A stretch of DNA of 20,944 nucleotides from a bacterium (GCA_030426865.1 JAUHXN010000017.1:1-20944); one strand, 5' to 3'. Counted from the first letter of the stretch, positions 14,900 through 20,944 are shown. Notes: generated by a model not told the origin, from the sequence alone. A program made the numbers and translations.

Positions 14900-14951
14900 A
14901 AAATAACGCTCAACTCGAAGTATTCTTTTATAGCTGGGGTGTTAGGTGGGG
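14900..14951. repeat. 52-bp direct repeat, copy 2
   Basis: Matches 14175-14226 at 51 of 52 positions in the same orientation. It lies upstream of the start of the reverse gene at 14837 and immediately before the probable promoter of the forward cluster at 14997. Confidence 0.9.
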
Positions 14952-14969
14952 TTAGATTGGTATTTTTTG

Positions 14970-14977
14970 TATATTTG
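14970..14977 (+). promoter_or_regulatory. Possible -7 element of the accessory cluster
   Basis: TATATTTG matches TAnnTTTG. The upstream -33 region falls in the end of the direct repeat and has no good TTTG at 19 bases. Transcription would begin near 14984, only about 13 bases before the GTG at 14997. Confidence 0.35.
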
Positions 14978-14996
14978 AAGGAATTATTAAATTTTA

Positions 14997-15701
14997 GTGA
15001 GAATTAAAGTGAAATTAATTGTACAAATTGCAATGCTATTCCTTTTAGTTGGCTGTTCATCTCATTCATCAGATTGGAATTTTGAAAAACCAGACTATAA
15101 AGAAATTGAAATTAGTATTAAAGATGAAAATTCGAATCTCTTTTATGATTCGCTAATGAATAGATACAAAGTAGTAGACACTACACTTTCTTTAGAAGAA
15201 AAAAGACATCTTTATTACGGGTATGTTTTTCACGAAGATTATTCACCTTATTTTGGTTCAGATTATGATGATAGCTTAAGCGTACTAATGCAAAGCAATA
15301 ATTATGATAGAGTAACGCTAGAGAAGATTGTACGTATTGGAAATCTAGCTGTGGAATCTAACCCTTTTAATGTTACAGCAATTAACTATCAGTTGTTTGC
15401 ATTTGATAAACTGGGTGATACGGAAAGTTTTCAAAAGAGGATGACGCAAGCAACTATGATTGTTGATGCATTGATGAGTACTGGAAAAGGACTAGAGATA
15501 GATGATCCAATATTTGTTATATCAACTTCTCATGAATATTTTTTACTTAATGTTTTAGGTTTTAAATTTGGTGGCGAACAAAGTCTAATGGGACAATGTG
15601 ATTACTTAACTATTCAAGAAAATGATGCAGATGTAAAAGGGTTATATTTCGATGTCTCTCCTTGCCTAAACTCTTTATCAAAATTTTTAAAAGAAGAGTA
15701 A
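14997..15701 (+). CDS. DUF4919-like lipoprotein
   Basis: Predicted lipoprotein of 234 aa. The start is a GTG at 14997; a second GTG at 15009 is possible. The signal peptide ends in the lipobox LLVGC with Cys20. The mature part resembles DUF4919 proteins of Bacteroidota: PDYKEIEISIKD, YDSLMNRYKVVDTTLSLEEK, then HLYYGYVFHEDYSPYFGSDY, and a helical segment (SNPFNVTAINYQLFAFDKLG) reminiscent of a TPR unit. The C terminus includes FDVSPCLNSL. The family's biochemical role is not known. It is the first of three forward genes in an accessory-looking block, and the next gene begins 50 bases after its stop. Confidence 0.7.
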   Translation: MRIKVKLIVQIAMLFLLVGCSSHSSDWNFEKPDYKEIEISIKDENSNLFYDSLMNRYKVVDTTLSLEEKRHLYYGYVFHEDYSPYFGSDYDDSLSVLMQSNNYDRVTLEKIVRIGNLAVESNPFNVTAINYQLFAFDKLGDTESFQKRMTQATMIVDALMSTGKGLEIDDPIFVISTSHEYFLLNVLGFKFGGEQSLMGQCDYLTIQENDADVKGLYFDVSPCLNSLSKFLKEE

Positions 15702-15751
15702 AACTAAAAAATCGAAGACAAAGAATTCTAATTAAAATATCAACAATTACT

Positions 15752-16585
15752 ATGAAAAAAATAATACTAATTCTTCTCTTCTCTGTCTCAGCAGTTACTT
15801 TAGGACAGATGAATAATACAATGAAATTCCAATCCGCTGAGTTTTTATATGAAAAAGGTGATTTTAAAACAGCATATCATTTGTTAAAAGACTTTAAGTC
15901 TGATGTTGATGAGGAAGACCCTTTATACAATAATATTGTTTTGCTGACCGCTTCTTCCCTTTTTAAACTGGAACAAGAAAGCAGATTGAAAGGTGAATAC
16001 GATGTAGCTCTCGATTATGCTTTTGAGTCTTTAGATATAATAAAAGAAGGAATTGAATTAGAAATCGAGAATTTTGAAGCTAGAGAGTATTGGATGCATA
16101 AGAATATAGTAAATTCATATTTTGGTCAAGGTGAAATTAATGATGCTAATGATTATAAAGAAGTACTATATGAAGCTTATGAAGAGGGCAAATTACCAGA
16201 AGGATTAGATAGATGTTTTAACTTTTCATACTTCAAGTGGGATGATAAAAATATTTGGGGTTATGAATACTATCCGGAATTAGGTGATCCCGAAACCGAA
16301 GGTAGTTTTTCGAAAATAGTATATTTCATTTATAGTACAAACTCTGATGGAACTGATAACGAACAATTATTTAGACTACATGTATTAAAATTCCATAAGC
16401 TAGGAAATAGTGACATTGATTTTGATTATGTTTTGACTCTTCGTGCTGGCTCAGAAACCAATGAATCAAGTAGAACCCTTTATTCCTATACTTACAAAAA
16501 GGACTTTGACTACGAAAAACTACAAAAGGATATAAAGGAAGTCTTGACAGAAGTGTTTAAACCCAACGAAAAAACTGATGATTAA
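15752..16585 (+). CDS. Secreted TPR-like hypothetical protein
   Basis: Unrecognised exported protein of 277 aa. The ATG at 15752 is preferred because it yields a clear signal peptide (MKKIILILLFSVSAVTLGQ); an in-frame TTG at 15662 would overlap the previous gene and add a basic, non-signal prefix. Residues about 25-125 look like helical repeats of TPR type (FLYEKGDFKTAYHLLKDF; LKGEYDVALDYAFESLDIIK). The C-terminal half has aromatic motifs FNFSYFKWDDKNIWGYEYYP and IVYFIYSTNSDGTDNEQLFR, suggesting a conserved beta-rich domain. Its stop codon overlaps the start of the nuclease-like gene by 8 bases, implying coupled translation. Confidence 0.65.
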   Translation: MKKIILILLFSVSAVTLGQMNNTMKFQSAEFLYEKGDFKTAYHLLKDFKSDVDEEDPLYNNIVLLTASSLFKLEQESRLKGEYDVALDYAFESLDIIKEGIELEIENFEAREYWMHKNIVNSYFGQGEINDANDYKEVLYEAYEEGKLPEGLDRCFNFSYFKWDDKNIWGYEYYPELGDPETEGSFSKIVYFIYSTNSDGTDNEQLFRLHVLKFHKLGNSDIDFDYVLTLRAGSETNESSRTLYSYTYKKDFDYEKLQKDIKEVLTEVFKPNEKTDD

Positions 16586-17180
16586 TAAACTAAACCTACC
16601 CCCAATAAAAGCGACACAAAAGACTGGCGAGGAAGTAATAACAAACAACGGAGCAAAAACAGAATTTAGTTTGCTTGACTTTTGGCGATGGAGTGTTTCC
16701 GATTTAATTAGCAACGCAACTCGTGGAATATTAGCTGAGTTTATTGTTGGAACTGCACTTGGGATAGATATGAGGGCGCTTAGAGATGAGTGGGACGCTT
16801 ATGATTTGATTACAGAAGAAGGTATTAAAATAGAAGTAAAGTCATCAGCTTATATTCAGTGTTGGGATCAAAAAAAACACTCAGCTATAACATTTTCAAT
16901 TAGAAAAACGAAGAGCTGGGACTACGAGACTGATACACGAATAAAAGAATCAAAGCGACACGCCGACATTTATGTATTCTGCCACTTAAAACACACAGAC
17001 CAAGAAACAATAGACCCACTGAAAATGGAACAATGGGATTTCTATGTACTTCCTACCTCACGTCTTGATAATTACGAACGTAGTCAGAGTTCAATTACAC
17101 TAAACTCCCTCAGAAAACTCACTGATGCAAAGCCATATTCTGAACTCAAATCAGCAATAGTGCATGCTAGCCCTAAATAA
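16578..17180 (+). CDS. PD-(D/E)XK nuclease-superfamily protein
   Basis: Predicted cytosolic protein of 200 aa with the core of the restriction-endonuclease-like fold. Glu54 sits in a helix (RGILAEFIVGTALG), Asp76 in YDL, and Glu86-Val87-Lys88 in the strand GIKIEVKSSAYIQCW, giving the full E...D...ExK pattern expected for Mg2+-dependent phosphodiester hydrolysis. The segment KKHSAITFSIRKTKSWDYE follows, and a basic region lies near residues 110-128. It has no signal peptide, unlike its two upstream neighbours. The ATG lies inside the end of the preceding gene (8-base overlap). The target (foreign DNA, repair intermediate or RNA) cannot be inferred. No methyltransferase is nearby, so a classical restriction-modification pair is not evident. 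Confidence 0.7.
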   Translation: MINKLNLPPIKATQKTGEEVITNNGAKTEFSLLDFWRWSVSDLISNATRGILAEFIVGTALGIDMRALRDEWDAYDLITEEGIKIEVKSSAYIQCWDQKKHSAITFSIRKTKSWDYETDTRIKESKRHADIYVFCHLKHTDQETIDPLKMEQWDFYVLPTSRLDNYERSQSSITLNSLRKLTDAKPYSELKSAIVHASPK

Positions 17181-17255
17181 ACTCACCCCCTGATTAAATA
17201 CACCAGCGTTCTATTCGTTAGGATAAGTCAATGTATATAATACTAGACTTATGAA

Positions 17256-17912
17256 ATGAAAAATATTTATTTACTTCTACTCTTTCTAGTTCCTTTTGCA
17301 TCTTTTTCACAAGATAGCGATTTGGGTAATTGGATGATATACTTCGGTAATAAAGACTTTAGTGATAGATTCAATTGGCATCACGAAGTGCAGTACAGAA
17401 ATTACAATGCGATAGGTGATTTGGAACAATTGCTTCTCCGTACTGGTCTTGGTTATAATCTGACCGAGGGGAATAATAACATTCTACTGGGCTACGGCTA
17501 TATACTTAGTCAGAATTACTTAGATCTAAGTGATGAAAAATTCGATGTCAACGAACATAGAATATACCAACAATTCATAACCAAACAATCAATCGGAATT
17601 GTAAATCTGCAACATAGATATCGATTCGAACAACGTTTCGTAGAAGATGATTTCAAACTTAGATTCCGCTATTTTCTCGCTTTTAATATACCACTCAATA
17701 ATGAAGAATTAGTTGATAATACGACTTATCTTTCTGTTTACAATGAACTTTTCATCAATACAGAGGCAAATGTTTTTGACCGTAACAGACTCTACGGAGG
17801 CATAGGGTACAAAGTAAACAGCGACGTTCGTTTCGAGCTTGGCTATATGAATCAATTTTTAGGAAATAAGAATCGAGATCAGATTAATATAGTTTCTTTT
17901 ATTAATTTATAA
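17256..17912 (+). CDS. DUF2490 outer-membrane beta-barrel protein
   Basis: Predicted outer-membrane protein of 218 aa. The signal peptide (MKNIYLLLLFLVPFASFSQ) is followed by DSDLGNWMIYFGNKDFSDRF, the typical opening of DUF2490 proteins. Alternating strands then run through HHEVQYRNY, LLLRTGLGYNL, NILLGYGYI, YQQFITKQSIGIVNLQHRYR, RLYGGIGYKV and RFELGYMNQF, about ten amphipathic strands. The family is common in Flavobacteriia and relatives; its function is not established. It starts 75 bases after the nuclease-like gene and may have its own promoter in that gap, where no TAnnTTTG match is seen. Confidence 0.8.
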   Translation: MKNIYLLLLFLVPFASFSQDSDLGNWMIYFGNKDFSDRFNWHHEVQYRNYNAIGDLEQLLLRTGLGYNLTEGNNNILLGYGYILSQNYLDLSDEKFDVNEHRIYQQFITKQSIGIVNLQHRYRFEQRFVEDDFKLRFRYFLAFNIPLNNEELVDNTTYLSVYNELFINTEANVFDRNRLYGGIGYKVNSDVRFELGYMNQFLGNKNRDQINIVSFINL

Positions 17913-17951
17913 GTCTTGAAATATAGAATCGACAAATAACAATAATTATAT

Positions 17952-18734
17952 ATGGCATATAAAAAATTAAAATATTGGTTCGATAAAGACTTGGCGATTA
18001 TGCTATCGGACAAAATTTGCGAAGTAAAACCAGATTTCAACCGAAAAGATTTCGTAAATAATGTAGATAGGGGTGTAGTAGAGTTAGAACTAAAAGATAG
18101 AGTAGAGCTAATGGCTGACGAACTCTATAAGGAACTCGGAGAGGATTACACAAGTGGTATCCGAACTCTTATGAAAATAGTTGGGCCTGAAAATCCGAAT
18201 GAAACAGGGATGTTCACAGAATACTATTGGTTGATGCCCATAGCAAAGTATATAGAGAAATATGGGTTAGACGATTTTGATATATCTATGAGAGCAATAG
18301 AAGAGATTACTAAGCGAAACACCGGCGAATATGCTATCAGACCATATATTGTTGCCCACCCAGAAAAGACTATTAGTGTAATGCATGAGTGGTCTAAAAA
18401 TGAAAACTTCCACATTCGTAGATTGTCTTGCGAAGGCCTTAGACCACGACTACCGTGGGCAAAAAAATTGGATATGTTTATAGAAAACCCCAATCGAATA
18501 ATTCCAATACTAGAAAATCTGAAAGATGACAAGGTTAAATATGTCCAAAACTCAGTTGCTAATTGTATAAATGATATACTCAAAGACAACCTAGAAATAG
18601 GACTAGCACTAATAGAAAGTTGGAGCAAAGGTCAAATAGGCAAGGAAAGACAATGGATAATAAAGCATGCCACTAGAAAGCTAGTAAAGTCTAAAAATGA
18701 TTGGGCTTTGAAGGTTATGGGTAAAGTAATATAA
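17952..18734 (+). CDS. AlkC/AlkD-like DNA alkylation repair protein
   Basis: Probable HEAT-like-repeat DNA glycosylase of 260 aa that would excise alkylated bases such as 3-methyladenine. The features fit the AlkC side of the family: an N-terminal LKYWFDKDLAIMLSDKICEV, KPDFNRKDFVNNV and LKDRVELMADEL, a central EWSKNENFHIRRLSCEGLRP followed by RLPWAKKLD, and VKYVQNSVANCINDILKDN in the next repeat. The protein is almost wholly helical. The catalytic aspartate cannot be assigned by eye. It sits 39 bases after the DUF2490 gene and converges with the cyclase gene; no Ada or other alkylation-response gene is near. Confidence 0.8.
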   Translation: MAYKKLKYWFDKDLAIMLSDKICEVKPDFNRKDFVNNVDRGVVELELKDRVELMADELYKELGEDYTSGIRTLMKIVGPENPNETGMFTEYYWLMPIAKYIEKYGLDDFDISMRAIEEITKRNTGEYAIRPYIVAHPEKTISVMHEWSKNENFHIRRLSCEGLRPRLPWAKKLDMFIENPNRIIPILENLKDDKVKYVQNSVANCINDILKDNLEIGLALIESWSKGQIGKERQWIIKHATRKLVKSKNDWALKVMGKVI

Positions 18735-18852
18735 AATGTGTGTAGTAAAGAAGCCTTATCTATTTTTGAATGTCATAACGAGGAAATTTCAGCTTGCTGA
18801 AAAGACTTGCTAGCCAAGCCAAAGGCATAGTTATCCCATGAATTATTAATAA
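18735..18852. repeat. Short intergenic repeats between AlkC-like and cyclase genes
   Basis: This convergent gap holds TCAGCTTGCTGA, a 5-bp-arm palindrome at 18789-18800, and CCAAGCCAAAGGC at 18815-18825 and onward, related to the palindromes at 20756-20770 and 8518-8534. No T-run terminator is seen for either neighbour. Confidence 0.45.
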
Positions 18853-18879
18853 CTGATATGTATGCAATACGTCTCTACA
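18853..18879. repeat. GTAG-type palindromic repeat, short form overlapping the cyclase stop
   Basis: The 27 bases match 20696-20722 at 25 positions: the left arm is decayed (TATGTAT for GACGTAT), the centre is GCA and the right arm ATACGTCTC is intact, followed by TACA. On the reverse strand it reads TGTAGAGACGTAT, and its TAG at 18877-18875 is the stop codon of the adenylate cyclase gene. Confidence 0.7.
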
Positions 18880-20488
18880 CCACCTCCACTTCCTTACTCC
18901 CCATAAAGAAAGTCTTCATTTTGCCTTTGCCTTTGATTTCAATTTCACCACGCTCTACGTAGTCGAATACTTCGTATTCAGAAACGGCTTCTTTGAAACG
19001 TTCGGAGACGTGGACTTGACCAGCTATTGATGATGATTCCATACGGCTTGCTGTGTTCACTGCATCAGACCACATGTCGTAGATGAACTTGTTCTCGCCT
19101 ATCACACCAGCTACTACTGGACCGCAATCTAGACCTATACGTACCTCTATTTTGGTGCCATCAGCAGTCTGGTAATCTTCCATCATAGCTTTTACTTCTA
19201 GTGCCATCTGTGCAGCTCTATGGGTATTGTCATATTGTACTTCGGGGATGCCCGCAGCTGCCATATAACTATCACCAATAGTTTTTATCTTCTCTAAGCC
19301 GTACTTATTAGCAATACTGTCGTATTTGGTGAATATCTTGTTGAGCGCTTCTACTACTCGGCGAGGGTCTTCATCTTTAGATAGTTCAGTGAAGTTTACA
19401 ATGTCAATAAACACTATCGATGCCTGTGTGAAGTAATCCGAAATAGGATGTTCTTTCTTCTTCAATCGATTGGCGATGGATACCGGTAGTACATTGTATA
19501 ACAATTTATCTGAACGTTTAAGTAGTCTGTAAATCACAAACATGACAACAGCCATAAGTACTACAATAGCAATAGAGAAGTAGAGAATTAACTGCTCTCT
19601 CTTTTCTTGCTCAGCTATTCTTATCTTTTGTTTTTCTATTTCCTTTTGCTTTAGGTCGTCTTCTCTTGCTTTTTCTAAGGCTGCTATTTTGTCGTTATTT
19701 TCTTGTGAGAAGACTGAATCTTTAAACTTTATATGTTCTTTGTATGCTTGATAAGACTTATTTAAATCTCCTTTTAATTCATACGCTTCTGCAAGATTCC
19801 CTAAAAACATACTTCTATAATTTAATTCACCTATCTCCTTAAATATTTTAATTGCTTGCAAAGAATATTCAATTGAGCTATTAAGATTAATATCTTTATT
19901 TAAGCTTACATATTGATTCAATTCATTTGGATTAATGCTTACACTATCTTGAGAGAGAGCTAAATATAATTCCCCCATATTTCCAAGATTTGTTGCAACT
20001 CCACTTTTATTTCCAAGCTCTTTATTAATCTTTAATGCTTTACCATAATATTCTATTGCTTTAGAGTAATCTGATTGATACATATATACAACCCCCATAT
20101 TCCCAAGAATTACTGCTCTTTCTTTCTTCTTTCCAAGCTCTTCATAAATCTTTAATGCTTTACTAAAATACTCTAAAGCCTTCAGATAATTGGATTTTAC
20201 AGTATTATTTATCGCTAATCTATTATAAAAGTCTGCCTCGTATTTTTTCCAATCAATATCTTTAGCAAGTTTCAATCCCTGCTCACCATATTCAATTCCT
20301 TTATCAGGGTTAATTGTATAATAGGCATAAGATAAGTCTTTTAACAAATTCACCTCATTAGTATCACCCTTTGCTTTAGGTAGCTCAGCGAGGAGGGAAT
20401 CTATTTTGGCTTGGCCTTGTAATTTTTCTGCTTTTAGGTTTATTGTCGTTATTGTTAGTGCGAGTAGAATCAGTAGTATTTTTTTCAT
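18875..20488 (-). CDS. TPR-containing class III adenylate cyclase
   Basis: Membrane receptor-type enzyme of 537 aa predicted to make cAMP. A signal peptide (1-20) precedes four or more tetratricopeptide repeats at about 45-255 (YLKALEYFSKALKIYEELGK; YSKAIEYYGKALKINKELGN). A charged coiled coil at 262-298 leads to one membrane segment (about 299-322) and the cyclase domain at about 330-530. Metal-binding Asp362 (FIDIVNFT) and Asp406 (TIGDSYMAA), adenine-specifying Lys402 and Asp471 (YDMWSD), and Asn478/Arg482 (NTASRMES) all match mammalian-type adenylate cyclase positions, so ATP rather than GTP is the likely substrate. Topology implies an external TPR sensor and a cytoplasmic cyclase. The stop codon lies within a repeat element. 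Confidence 0.93.
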   Translation of the reverse strand: MKKILLILLALTITTINLKAEKLQGQAKIDSLLAELPKAKGDTNEVNLLKDLSYAYYTINPDKGIEYGEQGLKLAKDIDWKKYEADFYNRLAINNTVKSNYLKALEYFSKALKIYEELGKKKERAVILGNMGVVYMYQSDYSKAIEYYGKALKINKELGNKSGVATNLGNMGELYLALSQDSVSINPNELNQYVSLNKDINLNSSIEYSLQAIKIFKEIGELNYRSMFLGNLAEAYELKGDLNKSYQAYKEHIKFKDSVFSQENNDKIAALEKAREDDLKQKEIEKQKIRIAEQEKREQLILYFSIAIVVLMAVVMFVIYRLLKRSDKLLYNVLPVSIANRLKKKEHPISDYFTQASIVFIDIVNFTELSKDEDPRRVVEALNKIFTKYDSIANKYGLEKIKTIGDSYMAAAGIPEVQYDNTHRAAQMALEVKAMMEDYQTADGTKIEVRIGLDCGPVVAGVIGENKFIYDMWSDAVNTASRMESSSIAGQVHVSERFKEAVSEYEVFDYVERGEIEIKGKGKMKTFFMGSKEVEVV

Positions 20489-20528
20489 AAATCACATAAA
20501 ATAGGAAGTTGTTATTGCACCAATTTAA

Positions 20529-20536
20529 CAAAAATA
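20529..20536 (-). promoter_or_regulatory. Possible -7 element of the cyclase gene
   Basis: On the reverse strand TATTTTTG matches TAnnTTTG, 40 bases before the ATG. The -33 region has only TTTA about 17 bases upstream, so the match is partial. Confidence 0.35.
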
Positions 20537-20559
20537 ATTAGAATAGAGGGGGGTAAATG

Positions 20560-20695
20560 TCCTCTGCTGGCGGAGGTGACTGACACCAGTGGTGTCAGAC
20601 GGAGGTGGACAAACGGAGAGCATCGTTTTTATTTATCCTCCTCAATCAGAACAAGTTCTGACAGCTCCTCCAAAGGAGCATAATTCGTGATGTTT
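20560..20695. repeat. Cluster of short palindromes upstream of the cyclase gene
   Basis: CTGACACCA-G-TGGTGTCAG (20580-20598) is a perfect 9-bp-arm inverted repeat. CAGAAC-AA-GTTCTG (20647-20660) has 6-bp arms, and CCTC...GAGG motifs flank both. No gene is seen in 20489-20944. The cluster lies beyond the cyclase promoter and is repeat-derived rather than an obvious operator. Confidence 0.5.
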
Positions 20696-20722
20696 CTGAG
20701 ACGTATGCAATACGTCTCTACA
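20696..20722. repeat. GTAG-type palindromic repeat, short form
   Basis: Arms GAGACGTAT (20698-20706) and ATACGTCTC (20710-20718) flank a 3-base GCA centre. The reverse strand reads GTAGAGACG at the start, giving the GTAG foot seen in REP elements. It is the cleanest copy in the window. Confidence 0.8.
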
Positions 20723-20755
20723 ATTCTAATAAATCACCCATATCCACTTACCACT

Positions 20756-20770
20756 CAAGCCAAAGGCTTG
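20756..20770. repeat. Palindrome CAAGCC-AAA-GGCTTG
   Basis: Perfect 6-bp arms around AAA; related to sequences at 18815-18825 and 8518-8534. Confidence 0.55.
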
Positions 20771-20797
20771 GACAATCTAATTTAATGTAACAGAGAC

Positions 20798-20842
20798 AGC
20801 CACATCCTCTTCATTACGCTCTGAGTCCTCGCTGTGACATAG
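20798..20842. repeat. Short repeat, AGCCAC...TGACATA type
   Basis: Starts AGCCACATCCTC and ends CTCGCTGTGACATAG, as at 8351-8380, but with about 15 extra bases in the middle. Confidence 0.5.
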
Positions 20843-20853
20843 AATTTTTTAAA

Positions 20854-20881
20854 CTAGACTCTTCACTACGTTCAGAGTGAC
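20854..20881. repeat. Short repeat, inverted copy of the 8448-8484 type
   Basis: The reverse complement reads GTCACTCTGAACG ... TGAAGAGTCTAG, sharing both ends with 8448-8484. Confidence 0.6.
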
Positions 20882-20890
20882 ATTAGTTTT

Positions 20891-20941
20891 CTGAGACGTA
20901 TGCACTTCCACTTCGAGCAGCACAAGCAATACGTCTCTACA
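20891..20941. repeat. GTAG-type palindromic repeat, long form
   Basis: Arms GAGACGTAT (20893-20901) and ATACGTCTC (20929-20937) enclose a 27-base centre. The centre has the same length as at 8400-8426 and, read in the opposite direction, agrees with it at about 18 of 27 positions. The reverse strand begins TGTAGAGACG. The element reaches almost to the window end. Confidence 0.75.
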
Positions 20942-20944
20942 TTT

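Noticed and set aside
15662..15751. N-terminal extension of the TPR-like secreted protein from a TTG codon
   Set aside because: It would overlap the DUF4919 gene and add a basic prefix ahead of a perfect signal peptide; the ATG at 15752 is preferred.
16578..17180. Type II restriction endonuclease call for the PD-(D/E)XK protein
   Set aside because: No methyltransferase gene accompanies it and no specific restriction-enzyme family is recognised; only fold membership is supported.
20489..20944. CRISPR array
   Set aside because: Repeats differ in type and spacing, are palindromic, and no regular spacer length or cas gene is seen.

Overview
The window looks like chromosomal DNA from an AT-rich member of the Bacteroidota/Chlorobiota (FCB) group. 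This is inferred, not proven, from several signs. A promoter of the Bacteroidota type (TTTG, 19 bases, TAATTTTG) lies upstream of atpD. The atpD-atpC pair stands apart from other ATP synthase genes and has a short epsilon subunit. There are DUF2490-type and DUF4919-type proteins and many lipoproteins. Some genes carry clear Shine-Dalgarno sequences (the lipoprotein operon), while others such as guaB, the M24 peptidase and the glycosyltransferase lack one.

Layout. 1-355: a reverse-strand tRNA-Ser(GCU) with its terminator. 453-2304: atpD and atpC with promoter and a downstream hairpin. 2367-6401: guaB, an M24 peptidase with a histone H1-like Lys/Ala tail, and a GT4 glycosyltransferase, co-directional with short gaps. 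6412-8322: a secreted/lipoprotein operon (FN3 lipoprotein, then two proteins sharing an unrecognised C-terminal domain) closed by a strong terminator. 8323-8764: no convincing gene; a mosaic of short palindromic repeats. 14135 down to 8765 (reverse strand): a tightly overlapping housekeeping operon, rsmI-like - dut - fmt - pfkA - nadK - lgt. 14175-17180: an accessory-looking block. It holds a reverse-strand secreted-protein gene bracketed by a 52-bp direct repeat, then a forward cluster (DUF4919 lipoprotein, TPR-like secreted protein, PD-(D/E)XK nuclease-like protein). 17256-18734: a DUF2490 barrel and an AlkC/AlkD-like DNA repair protein. 18875-20488 (reverse): a TPR receptor-type adenylate cyclase. 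20489-20944: no gene, dense in the same repeats as 8341-8545 and 18780-18879.

How the parts relate. The core genes serve energy (atpD/atpC, pfkA), nucleotides (guaB, dut, nadK), translation (fmt, rsmI-like, tRNA-Ser) and lipoprotein maturation (lgt); Lgt would lipidate the lipoproteins encoded at 6462, 7751 and 14997. I see no clear new multi-gene defence or secretion system. The signals most worth follow-up are: (1) the 52-bp direct repeat that brackets one gene with a geometry resembling an integron cassette; (2) a GTAG-footed palindromic repeat family with short and long forms, one copy of which supplies the stop codon of the cyclase gene; (3) the new paired domain in the proteins at 7393 and 7751; (4) two core enzymes carrying long low-complexity, probably nucleic-acid-binding tails; (5) an lgt reading frame whose family-like N terminus extends past the first canonical start to an AUA/AUC codon overlapping the nadK stop.
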